The notes beneath the pieces are model-generated. The model searched no databases and had not been told where the DNA came from. It was given only the letters and a program-made list of their open reading frames with translations. A DNA stretch of 64,000 nt from Perlucidibaca piscinae DSM 21586 (GTDB lineage: Bacteria > Pseudomonadota > Gammaproteobacteria > Pseudomonadales > Moraxellaceae), in the NCBI RefSeq assembly GCF_000420045.1, contig NZ_ATUE01000010.1, positions 1 to 64,000 on the forward strand, in the 5' to 3' direction. The translations under genes and the position numbers were made by a program. Of this stretch, positions 43,212 through 50,907 are shown one piece after another; the stretch's first letter is position 1, and every line of letters starts with the position of its first letter.

Positions 43212-43880
43212 GTGCGCAAAGCGTTCGTCCCGCCCGCATCCCGACCCGTGTCCGCCGAATCCCGGTCGGCACGGACACCGGTGGCGACTGCGCTGGCGGT
43301 CATGCTGGTTGATGATCAGGCCCCTCGTGCGGCCCTGCTGGAGCAGGCGCTGACTGACCAGGGCTTCGTCGTGGTTGCCCGCCTGAGCAGTGCCCAGGGG
43401 CTGGTGGAGGCCGTCGGCCGGCATCAGCCCGATGTCATCATCATAGATGTGGACTCGCCGGATCGCGACACGCTGGACACCATGGCCGTGCTGCACCGGG
43501 ACGCGCCACGCCCGGTGGTCATGTTCACTGCGGATGGCGACAGCGCCACCATCCATCGCGCCGTGTCGGCAGGTGTCAGCGCCTATGTCGCCGATGGCCT
43601 GCAGACGGCACGCGTGCGCCCCATCATCGACGTTGCCATTGCCCGTTTTCGCGAATACCAGGCCTTGCGCAACGAGCTCGAGGCCACGCGCACCCAGCTG
43701 GTCGAGCGCAAGCGCATCGACCAGGCCAAGGCCGTTCTGATCAAGACCCGTGGCATGAGCGAGGAGCAGGCCTATCACGCCATGCGTCGCATGGCCATGG
43801 ATCGCGGTCAGCGCCTGGGCGAGGTGGCGGCCAACATCCTCGCGGTCATGAATCTGCTGGAAGGGGAACGCCATGGTTGA
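43212..43880 (+). CDS. nasT: ANTAR-domain antitermination regulator NasT
   Basis: A 222-residue protein with a receiver domain (about 27-145; acidic pair at 34-35, Asp79 in IIIDVD) and a C-terminal ANTAR RNA-binding domain (about 161-214, VERKRIDQAKAVLIKTRGMSEEQAYHAMRRMAMDRGQRLGEVAANIL). Known NasT proteins bind twin hexaloop hairpins in nitrate operon leaders and prevent termination when NasS releases them upon nitrate binding. The GTG at 43212 is selected: AAGGAG lies 7 bp upstream. It overlaps nasS by 8 bp. Two matching RNA leaders are found downstream. Confidence 0.92.
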   Translation: MRKAFVPPASRPVSAESRSARTPVATALAVMLVDDQAPRAALLEQALTDQGFVVVARLSSAQGLVEAVGRHQPDVIIIDVDSPDRDTLDTMAVLHRDAPRPVVMFTADGDSATIHRAVSAGVSAYVADGLQTARVRPIIDVAIARFREYQALRNELEATRTQLVERKRIDQAKAVLIKTRGMSEEQAYHAMRRMAMDRGQRLGEVAANILAVMNLLEGERHG

Positions 43881-44982
43881 GAAGTGCCGCCTGCGCCTGG
43901 GCTACATGCCGCTGACCGACTGTCTGCCACTGGTGGCGGCCAGTGCCTGGGGGCTGTTTGCCGACGAGGGACTGGAGGTGACCTTGCAGCGCGAGACCTC
44001 CTGGGCCGCCTTGCGTGACCGGGTCATGGTGGGTCAGCTCGATGCGGCACATATGCTGGCCCCCATGGTGCTGGCCGGCAGTCTCGGACTCGGTGGCTTG
44101 AAGGTGCCGCTGCTGACGGCCTATGCCCTGGGCCGGAACGGCAATGCCATCACCGTGTCGCAGGGCGTGTTCGACAGCGTGCGCGAGGCTGCCGAGGCTG
44201 ACACGGCCGAGGGCTGCGCGCAGGCGCTGGCGCGCGTGGTGGCAACGCGACAGCGCAACGGACAGCCGCGTCTGGTATTTGCCGTGGTGTTTGCATTTTC
44301 CTCCCATGCCTATCTGTTGCGGCACTGGCTGGCTGCGGGCGGGCTGCACCCGGACCGTGACGTTGATCTGGTGGTGCTGCCGCCATCCCAGATGGCGGAG
44401 CACCTGCGACTCGGACACATCGACGGCTTCTGTGCCGGCGAGCCCTGGAACAGCCTCGCGTTGCAGACCGGAGCGGGCAGGGTGCTGCTCAGCGGTCACC
44501 AGATCTGGCCGAACGCACCCGAGAAGGTTCTCGGCGTGACTGCCGAGTGGGCGCAGCAGCATCCCGACAGCCATGCCGCCCTGGTGCGCGCCCTGCATCA
44601 TGCCGGTCAGCGCATCCGTGCCGATCTGCCGAGCGCGCTGGCCTTGCTGACGGCTGAGGATCATGTGCCGGTGGCGCCGGATTGCCTGGCGCTGGCGCCA
44701 TCCGGGAGGCTGCCTGGCGGCCTGGCGCAGCTGCCGCTGCCGGCGGAGCACTTCCATGTCTTCTCCGGCGGACCGACCAATGTGCCCTGGCCATCGCATG
44801 CACGCTGGTTTCTGGCGCAGATGCAGCGCTGGCGTCAGCTGCCTGACGGCGTGGGTGACCGGGTGGTGCAGGAGTGCTGGCGCAGTGATCTGTATCACCG
44901 GTTTCTTGCCGGTTTCTGCGACCCCGCGCTGATCGAGGATGCGAGCGCGGCCGGCAGCGCGGCAATGGCATCGGCGCGCTGA
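43873..44982 (+). CDS. nasS: Nitrate sensor NasS (NrtA-like, cytoplasmic)
   Basis: A 369-residue protein with the same fold as NrtA (RLGYMPLTDCLPLVAASAWGLFADEGLEV..., GHIDGFCAGEPWNS, APEKVLGVTAEWAQQHPDSHAALV) but no signal peptide, as expected for the cytoplasmic sensor NasS. In NasS-NasT systems it holds NasT inactive until nitrate or nitrite binds. Its start overlaps the nasT stop by 8 bp, which favours equal synthesis. Being single and directly linked to nasT sets it apart from the transporter subunit NrtA. Confidence 0.9.
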   Translation: MVEKCRLRLGYMPLTDCLPLVAASAWGLFADEGLEVTLQRETSWAALRDRVMVGQLDAAHMLAPMVLAGSLGLGGLKVPLLTAYALGRNGNAITVSQGVFDSVREAAEADTAEGCAQALARVVATRQRNGQPRLVFAVVFAFSSHAYLLRHWLAAGGLHPDRDVDLVVLPPSQMAEHLRLGHIDGFCAGEPWNSLALQTGAGRVLLSGHQIWPNAPEKVLGVTAEWAQQHPDSHAALVRALHHAGQRIRADLPSALALLTAEDHVPVAPDCLALAPSGRLPGGLAQLPLPAEHFHVFSGGPTNVPWPSHARWFLAQMQRWRQLPDGVGDRVVQECWRSDLYHRFLAGFCDPALIEDASAAGSAAMASAR

Positions 44983-45090
44983 ACCAAATCGGCGCGAACA
45001 GGTGCGCATTTGGTGCGGTGAGCTTCCGGAGAGGGCTGGAGGTTTGCGTGACTATCATCCATCTACATGATTTTGAACTGATTTAAATGT

Positions 45091-45106
45091 TGGCACGATA
45101 TCTGCC
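45091..45106 (+). promoter_or_regulatory. Sigma-54 promoter of nrtABC
   Basis: TGGCACGATATCTGCC has a perfect -24 box and CTGC at -12 (consensus TTGC), correctly spaced. Transcription would begin near 45117, just before the first leader hairpin. Confidence 0.75.
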
Positions 45107-45121
45107 TTGATTCATCTGCCA

Positions 45122-45172
45122 CACGGTCAACGGTGATCGTGGAGCACACAGATTGGCAGAGCAAAGGCGCTC
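45122..45172 (+). promoter_or_regulatory. ANTAR two-hairpin motif in the nrtA leader
   Basis: P1 is a 7-bp stem CACGGTC/GATCGTG with hexaloop AACGGT (45122-45141); P2 is GAGC/GCTC with hexaloop AAAGGC (45159-45172). Both loops have A at position 1 and G at position 4, the defining ANTAR-target pattern. P2 overlaps the 5' side of the terminator stem, so NasT binding should block terminator formation. Confidence 0.85.
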
Positions 45173-45212
45173 GCAGTTCGGACCACGGTCCCGGCTGCGG
45201 GCGCTTTTTTTT
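45167..45212 (+). terminator. Leader attenuator upstream of nrtA
   Basis: Stem GCGCTCGCAG/CTGCGGGCGC (one G-U pair) with an inner GGACC/GGTCC stem and eight T. It lies before the nrtA start and includes the P2 3' side, making it the default-off attenuator of the operon. Confidence 0.92.
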
Positions 45213-45245
45213 GGGTCTTCTTTTCATGTTTCAAGGAGCACTGGG

Positions 45246-46607
45246 ATGATGCGTAAATCGATACTGCCAGCTGCGCTGGCGCTGATGAGCGTGCTGCCGA
45301 TGACGGCGCTGGCGAAAGTGGGCCAGGCGGAAAAGTCGGAGCTGACGTTCGGGTTCATCAAGCTCACCGACATGGTGCCGCTGGCGGTGGCCTACGAGAA
45401 CGGCTATTTCGAGGACGAGGGCCTGTTTGTCCGTCTCGAGGCCCAGGCGAACTGGAAAGTGCTGCTTGACCGGGTGATCTCCGGCGAGCTGGATGGCGCT
45501 CACATGCTGGCCGGTCAGCCGCTCGGCGCGACCATGGGCTACGGCACCAAGGCGCACATCATTTCCGCCTTCACCATGGACCTCAACGGCAATGCCTGCA
45601 CGGTTTCCAATGCGGTCTGGGCCGACATGAAGAAACATGTGCCGATGCAGAACGGCAAGCCGGTGCATCCGATCAAGGCCAGCGCCCTGAAGCCGGTGGT
45701 GGATGCCTATCGCGCAGAGGGCAAGCCGCTCAAGTTCGGCATGGTGTTCCCGGTCTCCACGCACAATTACGAGCTGCGCTACTGGCTGGCGGCGGGCGGG
45801 GTGCACCCCGGTTTCTACGCGCCGCAGCGTGGTGACACGGCCGGCACCCTGAAGGCGGACGTGCCGATCTCGGTGACGCCGCCGCCGCAGATGCCGGCCA
45901 CGCTCGAGGCCGGCACCATCAATGGCTACTGCGTGGGCGAACCCTGGAACCAGCAGGCCGTGTTCCGCGGCATTGGCGTTCCGGTGGTGGCCGACATGGC
46001 GATCAACAGCAACCTGGCCGAGAAGGTCTTCGGTGTCAGCAATGAATGGGCCAGCAAGAACCCCAACACCCATGTCCGCGTGGTGAAGGCGCTGATCCGT
46101 GCCGGCAAGTGGCTGGACGAGAACAACAATGCCAACCGCAAGGCGGCGGCGAAGATGATCAGCAAGCCGAACTATGTCGGTGCCGATTACAGCGTCATCG
46201 ACAACAGCATGACCGGTGTCTTCGAGTACGAGAAGGGAGATGTGCGGCCGGCTCCGGACTTCAACGTGTTCTTCCGCTACCACGCCACCTACCCGTACTA
46301 CTCGGATGCCATCTGGTACCTGACCCAGATGCGTCGCTGGGGCCAGATTCCGGAAGCAAAGCCGGACAGCTGGTACATGGACATGGCGAAGAAAGTGTTC
46401 CGTCCGGACATCTATCGCCAGGCCGCTGCCGAGCTGATTGCCGATGGTCACATGAAGGCAGGGGAGTTTCCGGACTTCGCCAAGGAGACCGGCTTCCGCT
46501 CGGTCAAGGCCAGCCGCTTCATTGACGGCAGAAGCTTCGATGCGCGCAAGCCCAATGCCTACATCGACAGCTTTGCCATCGGCCTCAAGGGCAAGCAGAC
46601 CCCGTAA
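45246..46607 (+). CDS. nrtA: Nitrate ABC transporter substrate-binding protein
   Basis: A 453-residue periplasmic binding protein of the NrtA/CmpA family. A Sec signal peptide ends near ALA at 23; the mature part has ELTFGFIKLTDMVPLAVAYENGYFEDEGLFVRLEAQANWKVLLDRV and GTINGYCVGEPWNQQAV. It binds nitrate with high affinity for the NrtBC transporter. AAGGAG lies 7 bp before ATG 45246; the next codon is also ATG. It is under the attenuated leader just upstream. Confidence 0.93.
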   Translation: MMRKSILPAALALMSVLPMTALAKVGQAEKSELTFGFIKLTDMVPLAVAYENGYFEDEGLFVRLEAQANWKVLLDRVISGELDGAHMLAGQPLGATMGYGTKAHIISAFTMDLNGNACTVSNAVWADMKKHVPMQNGKPVHPIKASALKPVVDAYRAEGKPLKFGMVFPVSTHNYELRYWLAAGGVHPGFYAPQRGDTAGTLKADVPISVTPPPQMPATLEAGTINGYCVGEPWNQQAVFRGIGVPVVADMAINSNLAEKVFGVSNEWASKNPNTHVRVVKALIRAGKWLDENNNANRKAAAKMISKPNYVGADYSVIDNSMTGVFEYEKGDVRPAPDFNVFFRYHATYPYYSDAIWYLTQMRRWGQIPEAKPDSWYMDMAKKVFRPDIYRQAAAELIADGHMKAGEFPDFAKETGFRSVKASRFIDGRSFDARKPNAYIDSFAIGLKGKQTP

Positions 46608-46625
46608 CACGCAGGAGATTCCGTG

Positions 46626-47603
46626 ATGACTCGTCCCGTCCTTTCGATGGCCCTGGCCGGCGGCTTCTGCCGCCGGCTCCACCCGACGGCACTGCTGCGC
46701 CTGCTGTGGGCGCCGGTGCTTGGCTTGGTCGTGTTCCTGGCCAGCTGGCAAGCGGTGTCGCAGCAGGTGGTGACATCGCTGGGCAGTTTCCCGGGGCCGC
46801 TGCAGGTGGTCGAACAGGCTGGCAACCTGGTGGCCGAGCACCAGGCCCAGCGTGAACGCGAACGTGCCTTCCTGGCCAGGCAGGAGGAGCGCATAGCCGC
46901 CCGCCTGGCCGAGGAGCCGGACTGGCAGCCGGAGCGTCGCGCCTACACCGGTACGCCGACCTTCGTCGACCAGATCCTGACCAGCCTGAAGACGGTGCTT
47001 GCCGGCTTCGTGCTGGCCTCGCTGGTGGCGATTCCCCTGGGCATCGTGATGGGGCTGAGCCGGATCGTGCATGACGCGATCAATCCGGTGGTGCAGATCT
47101 TCCGCCCGGTGTCGCCACTGGCCTGGCTGCCGCTGGTGACCCTGGTGGTGGCGTCGGTCTACGACAGCGAGGATCCGATGTTCGCGCGCTCGTTCGTGGT
47201 GTCGATGATCACGGTGACGCTGTGCTGCCTGTGGCCGACCCTGCTCAACACGGCCGTGGGGGTTACCACGGTCAGTGCCGACCTCAACAACGTCAGCCGG
47301 GTGCTGCGTCTGGGCTGGTTCACGCATGTTCGCCGCATCGTGCTGCCCTCGGCCATTCCGATGATGTTTGCCGGTCTGCGGGTGTCGCTAGGAATTGCCT
47401 GGATGGTGCTGATTGCCGCCGAGATGCTGGCGCAGAACCCGGGCCTGGGCAAGTTCGTCTGGGACGAGTTCCAGAACGGCAGTTCGGAGTCGCTGAGCCG
47501 GATCATGACGGCCGTGCTGGTGATCGGTCTCATCGGTTTCATTCTCGACCGCGTCATGCTGCTGCTGCAGCGCCGTGTCGACTGGCAGAAGACAGGAGTC
47601 TGA
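46626..47603 (+). CDS. nrtB: Nitrate ABC transporter permease
   Basis: A 325-residue permease. After an N-terminal helix (about 28-48) and a charged loop of about 60 residues come the BPD_transp helices with TSLKTVLAGFVLASLVAIPLGIVMGLS and the EAA-type cytoplasmic loop (SADLNNVSRVLRLGWFTHVRRIVLPSAIPMMFAGLRVSLGIAW). The elongated charged segment between helix 1 and 2 is usual for NrtB. The ATG at 46626 has AGGAG 8 bp upstream. Between nrtA (18-bp gap) and nrtC. Confidence 0.92.
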   Translation: MTRPVLSMALAGGFCRRLHPTALLRLLWAPVLGLVVFLASWQAVSQQVVTSLGSFPGPLQVVEQAGNLVAEHQAQRERERAFLARQEERIAARLAEEPDWQPERRAYTGTPTFVDQILTSLKTVLAGFVLASLVAIPLGIVMGLSRIVHDAINPVVQIFRPVSPLAWLPLVTLVVASVYDSEDPMFARSFVVSMITVTLCCLWPTLLNTAVGVTTVSADLNNVSRVLRLGWFTHVRRIVLPSAIPMMFAGLRVSLGIAWMVLIAAEMLAQNPGLGKFVWDEFQNGSSESLSRIMTAVLVIGLIGFILDRVMLLLQRRVDWQKTGV

Positions 47604-47605
47604 CC

Positions 47606-48436
47606 ATGAAAACCCTGCTGGAAATTTCCGCCCTGGACATGAGTTTCGAAACCCCCAAGGGCCGCTTTGATGCACTCAGCGATGTCAGTCTGAAGATCGG
47701 CGAAGGCGAGTTCGTGTCACTGATCGGGCACTCCGGCTGTGGCAAGTCGACCGTGCTCAATCTGGTCGGCGGGCTGCTGCAGGCGACCCGGGGCGGCATC
47801 ATCCTTGACGGTCGCGAGGTCCGCGAGCCCGGTCCGGAGCGTGCCATCGTGTTCCAGAACCACTCGCTGCTGCCCTGGCTGACGGTCTGGGAGAATGTCG
47901 AGCTGGCCGTGAAGACCGTGTTTCGCGGCCTCAAGAGCCGAGCCGAGATGCATGACTGGATTGCTCACAACCTGGCCCTGGTGCAGATGACGCATGCCCT
48001 GCACAAGCGCCCTGGCGAGATCTCCGGGGGCATGAAGCAGCGTGTCGGCATCGCGCGTGCGCTGGCCATGCAGCCGCGCGTCCTGCTCATGGACGAGCCC
48101 TTTGGCGCGCTTGATGCGCTGACGCGAGCCCACCTGCAGGACACGCTGATGGACATCCAGCGCGAGCTCAACAACACCGTGATCATGATCACCCACGATG
48201 TCGACGAGGCCGTGCTGCTGTCGGACCGCATCGTGATGATGACCAACGGGCCGGCGGCCACGGTCGGCGAGATCCTCGACATTGACCTGCCGCGTCCGCG
48301 TGATCGTCTGGCGCTGGCTGACAACCCGCGCTACGTGCAGCTGCGTCATGCCGTGCTCGAGTTTCTCTACGAGAAGCAGCGCAAGGTCGAACCGGCCTCT
48401 GCGGAACGGCGACCGGTGCTGGCGGCGGCAGGTTGA
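47606..48436 (+). CDS. nrtC: Nitrate ABC transporter ATP-binding protein
   Basis: A 276-residue ATPase. Walker A is GHSGCGKST, the signature is EISGGMKQRVG (Ile for the usual Leu), Walker B is VLLMDEPFGALD, and the switch His is in IMITHDVDEAV. It is a single-domain NrtC/D type without the C-terminal NrtA-like regulatory domain of cyanobacterial NrtC, so it resembles the NasD/NrtD type. CAGGAG lies 7 bp before the ATG, 2 bp after nrtB. Confidence 0.92.
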   Translation: MKTLLEISALDMSFETPKGRFDALSDVSLKIGEGEFVSLIGHSGCGKSTVLNLVGGLLQATRGGIILDGREVREPGPERAIVFQNHSLLPWLTVWENVELAVKTVFRGLKSRAEMHDWIAHNLALVQMTHALHKRPGEISGGMKQRVGIARALAMQPRVLLMDEPFGALDALTRAHLQDTLMDIQRELNNTVIMITHDVDEAVLLSDRIVMMTNGPAATVGEILDIDLPRPRDRLALADNPRYVQLRHAVLEFLYEKQRKVEPASAERRPVLAAAG

Positions 48437-48439
48437 GCA

Positions 48440-48492
48440 CCAGCGGGCCTGTGCGCGTCGCAGGCCCGCTGGCAGTGCACGCTGGCACTGCC
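48440..48492 (+). other. Tandem hairpins between nrtC and the porin gene
   Basis: A perfect 12-bp stem CCAGCGGGCCTG/CAGGCCCGCTGG (48440-48472) is followed by GGCAGTGC/GCACTGCC (48471-48492). No T-tract follows. They probably protect the 3' end of the nrt message or slow polymerase. With the promoter and leader described next they fill the 346-bp gap. Confidence 0.5.
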
Positions 48493-48550
48493 GCAGAGCA
48501 TTTTGTACACTTGATTTCGGCATGTTGTTGATTTTGAAGATTTAAAATTA

Positions 48551-48566
48551 TGGCATGACACTTGCT
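48551..48566 (+). promoter_or_regulatory. Sigma-54 promoter of the porin gene
   Basis: TGGCATGACACTTGCT is an exact fit to the sigma-54 -24/-12 spacing and nearly the same sequence as the nasT promoter box. The start would be near 48577, just before the leader hairpins. Confidence 0.85.
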
Positions 48567-48581
48567 GTATGTGTTGTGTGC

Positions 48582-48633
48582 GCAGCCCGACGAGGGGCTG
48601 CCGAAACAATCCGATGACAGGGCAATGGCGCTC
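48582..48633 (+). promoter_or_regulatory. ANTAR two-hairpin motif in the porin leader
   Basis: P1 is a perfect 7-bp stem GCAGCCC/GGGCTGC with hexaloop GACGAG (48582-48601); P2 is GGGC/GCTC (one G-U) with hexaloop AATGGC (48620-48633). P2 has the A1/G4 loop; P1 has G at loop position 1 and G at 4, a departure from consensus. P2 overlaps the terminator stem, as in the nrtA leader. Confidence 0.78.
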
Positions 48634-48671
48634 ACCACATGGATCACACCATGTCGTGGGCGCTTTTTTTT
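48628..48671 (+). terminator. Leader attenuator upstream of the porin gene
   Basis: A 15-bp stem beginning GCGCTCACCACATGG and closing CCATGTCGTGGGCGC (one mismatch, one G-U), then eight T. It lies 112 bp before the porin start codon and is the counterpart of the nrtA attenuator. Confidence 0.92.
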
Positions 48672-48782
48672 CAGGGCCGGATGCCGGCCGGAGAGGTGAG
48701 TGTGCTGCAACCCCTGATGCCGATGGCAGTTGACGTGAGTTCTGTTGTTTCCACCCCCAGTGAACGTTCGAGGATGACCCCC

Positions 48783-49991
48783 ATGAAGCGATTGACCCCT
48801 GTCGTTCTGCCGCTGTGTGCCGGCCTGCTGGCGCCAGCCACGGCCCTTGCCGGAGACAGCCTGGTGTCGGCCATTGCCGACGGCAAGACCACCCTTAACC
48901 TGCGTCTGCGTCACGAGCAGGTTGATGATGACAAGTTCGACAAAACTGCCCAGGCCAGCACCCTGCGTGCCCGCCTCGGCTACCTGAGCAAGGACTGGCA
49001 TGGCATCGGCTTCGGCGTCGAGCTGGATCATGTCCAGCATCTCGGTGGCCAGCGCTTCAATGACACGCGCAACAAGGAAGTCGAGTTTCCCATGGTGGTT
49101 GACCCGGATGGCACCGACCTCAACCAGGCCTTCCTGACCTACAAGGTCGCCAAGTCGACGCTGACCGCAGGGCGCCAGCGCCTGAACATGGGCAACCAGC
49201 GCTGGGTCGGTGGCGTGGCCTGGCGCCAGAACGAGCAGACCTTTGATGCCCTGCGTCTGCAAAGCAAGGCCATCGACACGGTCGACATCGACTACGCCTA
49301 TGTCGGCAAGACACGGCGTGTATTCGGGCCGCAGGACGGTGTGCCGCCAGCCGATCTCGACAGCGACCACCACCTGGTTACCGTGAACTGGCAGCCGCTG
49401 AAGGCGGTGACCCTGGGCAGCTATGCCTATCTGCTCGATTTCGATGAGATGCCCGAGATGTCCTCGCGCACCGTCGGCGCGCTGGCCACCGGTGCCGTGG
49501 CGCTGAAGCCGGTGACTCTGGATTACCGTGTCGAGGCGGCTCGTCAGGATGACTATGGTGACAACGCCAAGGACTTCGAGGCCAGCTACCACCACGTCGT
49601 GCTTGGCGCCAAGGTCGCCGGTGTGCGTGCCTTCGTGGCCGAGGAGCGCCTGGGAGCCGACAAGGATGCGGGTGTTGCCCTGCAAACGCCGCTGGCAACC
49701 CTGCACGCCTTCCAGGGCTGGGCGGACAAGCTGATGACAACCCCCAAGAGCGGTCTGCGTGATCGCTATGTCGGTGCCAGCACCACGCTCAAGGGCACCG
49801 CGCTGACGGCGGTCTGGCATGACTACGAGGCCGATGCCGGCTCTGCCGAGCTGGGCAGCGAATGGAATCTGCAGGCCAGCCACACCTTTGCCAAGCGCTA
49901 CACGCTGACCGCGAAGTACGCGGACTACCGTGCCGAGACCTTTGCCAAGGATACGCAGAAGGTCTGGCTGATGGCGGAGGCCACGTTCTGA
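48783..49991 (+). CDS. Outer-membrane porin, alginate-export-like family; probable nitrate porin
   Basis: A 402-residue beta-barrel protein. The signal peptide ends ATALA near residue 23; alternating strands ending in aromatic residues run to a C-terminal phenylalanine (LMAEATF), the outer-membrane sorting signal. The segment RLRHEQVDDDKFDKTAQASTLRARLGY and GRQRLNMGNQRWVGGVAWRQNEQTFDALRL are like alginate-export/DUF1302-type porins. Its sigma-54 promoter and NasT-type leader tie it to nitrate uptake, so a nitrate channel is inferred. The start codon is the ATG before KRLTPVV; an ATG 9 bp upstream is possible. Confidence 0.82.
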   Translation: MKRLTPVVLPLCAGLLAPATALAGDSLVSAIADGKTTLNLRLRHEQVDDDKFDKTAQASTLRARLGYLSKDWHGIGFGVELDHVQHLGGQRFNDTRNKEVEFPMVVDPDGTDLNQAFLTYKVAKSTLTAGRQRLNMGNQRWVGGVAWRQNEQTFDALRLQSKAIDTVDIDYAYVGKTRRVFGPQDGVPPADLDSDHHLVTVNWQPLKAVTLGSYAYLLDFDEMPEMSSRTVGALATGAVALKPVTLDYRVEAARQDDYGDNAKDFEASYHHVVLGAKVAGVRAFVAEERLGADKDAGVALQTPLATLHAFQGWADKLMTTPKSGLRDRYVGASTTLKGTALTAVWHDYEADAGSAELGSEWNLQASHTFAKRYTLTAKYADYRAETFAKDTQKVWLMAEATF

Positions 49992-50029
49992 GCGTGATGA
50001 AGCGGAGTCTGCTCCGAGCGTAATGACCG

Positions 50030-50070
50030 TGCCGGCACCTGGTGACAGGTGACCGGCATTGTTGTTTTTG
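50030..50070 (+). terminator. Intrinsic terminator of the porin gene
   Basis: Stem TGCCGGCACCTG/CAGGTG(A)CCGGCA with one bulged A and a GTGA loop, followed by TTGTTGTTTTT. It lies 38 bp past the porin stop. Confidence 0.85.
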
Positions 50071-50087
50071 GGGAACAGATCGGTGCT

Positions 50088-50120
50088 TTTTTCGGTATTT
50101 ATGAGTTCAATGCCGAAAAA
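50088..50120 (+). promoter_or_regulatory. Operator-like dyad upstream of azoR
   Basis: TTTTTCGGTATT and AATGCCGAAAAA form a 12-bp inverted repeat (one mismatch) around a 9-bp centre, 43 bp before the azoR start. AT-rich arms of this size suit a LysR- or MarR-type regulator; none is encoded next to it. Confidence 0.5.
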
Positions 50121-50162
50121 TACACTGGCCCTGTACTCACCAAGACCCGCAGGTGCCTCACC

Positions 50163-50762
50163 ATGAAGATTCTCCAGATCAATGCCAGTGCCCGCCGTGA
50201 CGGCGCCAACTCCACCCGCGTCGCCAATCGTGTGGTCGAGCGTCTGCAGGCGGCACATGCCGATGCCGTCGTGACCCGTCGCGACTTTGCCAGCAACCCG
50301 CATCCGGTGCTTGACGAGGCCGCCCTGGGCGCGCTGTTCACGCCCGCCGATCAGCGCACGGCAGAGCAGCAGGCCCGCGTCGCGCTTGACGATGCCCTGA
50401 TCGCCGAGGTGCAGGCCCACGACGTGATCGTGCTCGGCGTGCCCATGTACAACTTCGGCGTGCCGGTGCAGCTCAAGGCCTGGATTGACGCGATTGCGCG
50501 TGTCGGCGTGACCTTCCGTTACACCGAGACCGGCCCGGTCGGCCTGTTGCAGGGCAAGACCGTCTATGTCGCGCTGGCGCGTGGCGGCATCTACCGCGAC
50601 ACGCCGAACGACTCCCAGGTGCCCTACCTGAAGGCGGTGCTGGGCTTCCTCGGTCTCACTGACGTGCGTTTCATCTACGCCGAAGGCCTGAACATGGGGC
50701 CGGAAGCGGCCGAGCGCGGTTTTGCCCAGGCCGAGGCGGATCTGGAGGCGGTGCTGGGCTGA
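50163..50762 (+). CDS. azoR: FMN-dependent NADH-azoreductase
   Basis: A 199-residue flavodoxin-fold quinone/azo reductase. The FMN phosphate loop is INASARRDGANST near residues 6-18, VLGVPMYNFGVPVQLKAWIDAIARVGVTFRYTETGPVGLLQGK is the family core, and ALARGGIY follows. AzoR protects against quinones and nitroaromatics by two-electron reduction. ATG at 50163 is chosen by alignment with the conserved N terminus. It lies downstream of the porin terminator in its own unit with a symmetrical site. Confidence 0.92.
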   Translation: MKILQINASARRDGANSTRVANRVVERLQAAHADAVVTRRDFASNPHPVLDEAALGALFTPADQRTAEQQARVALDDALIAEVQAHDVIVLGVPMYNFGVPVQLKAWIDAIARVGVTFRYTETGPVGLLQGKTVYVALARGGIYRDTPNDSQVPYLKAVLGFLGLTDVRFIYAEGLNMGPEAAERGFAQAEADLEAVLG

Positions 50763-50839
50763 GGTCAGGTCGGTCTGCCCCGGGCGGCATCGCGTCGCTC
50801 GGGGAGGGCAGCTGCTGACGGATGTCGGGTTTCACGCAA

Positions 50840-50873
50840 CCGTCATCCGGCTGTCATGACATCTGACTAGAGT
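50840..50873 (+). promoter_or_regulatory. Pho box and promoter of the phosphatase operon
   Basis: CCGTCAT-CCGG-CTGTCAT (50840-50857) is two PhoB half-sites spaced by 4 bp as in the CTGTCAT-N4-CTGTCAT consensus, followed in phase by TCTGACT (50862-50868). TAGAGT (50868-50873) is a -10 box at the usual 10-bp distance, and no normal -35 is needed under PhoB. It predicts induction by phosphate starvation. Confidence 0.8.
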
Positions 50874-50907
50874 CGCGGTCACTTCGCGACGCGAGCCGGA
50901 TGCCTCC

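Noticed and set aside
44985..45016. ACCAAAT...ATTTGGT inverted repeat and GGTGCG direct repeats upstream of the nrtA promoter, considered as an NtrC site
   Set aside because: Half-site orientation and spacing do not fit the NtrC consensus.
45231..47327. 698-codon minus-strand frame opposite nrtA/nrtB
   Set aside because: His/Arg/Gln-rich shadow; both forward genes are certain and it would cross their boundary.
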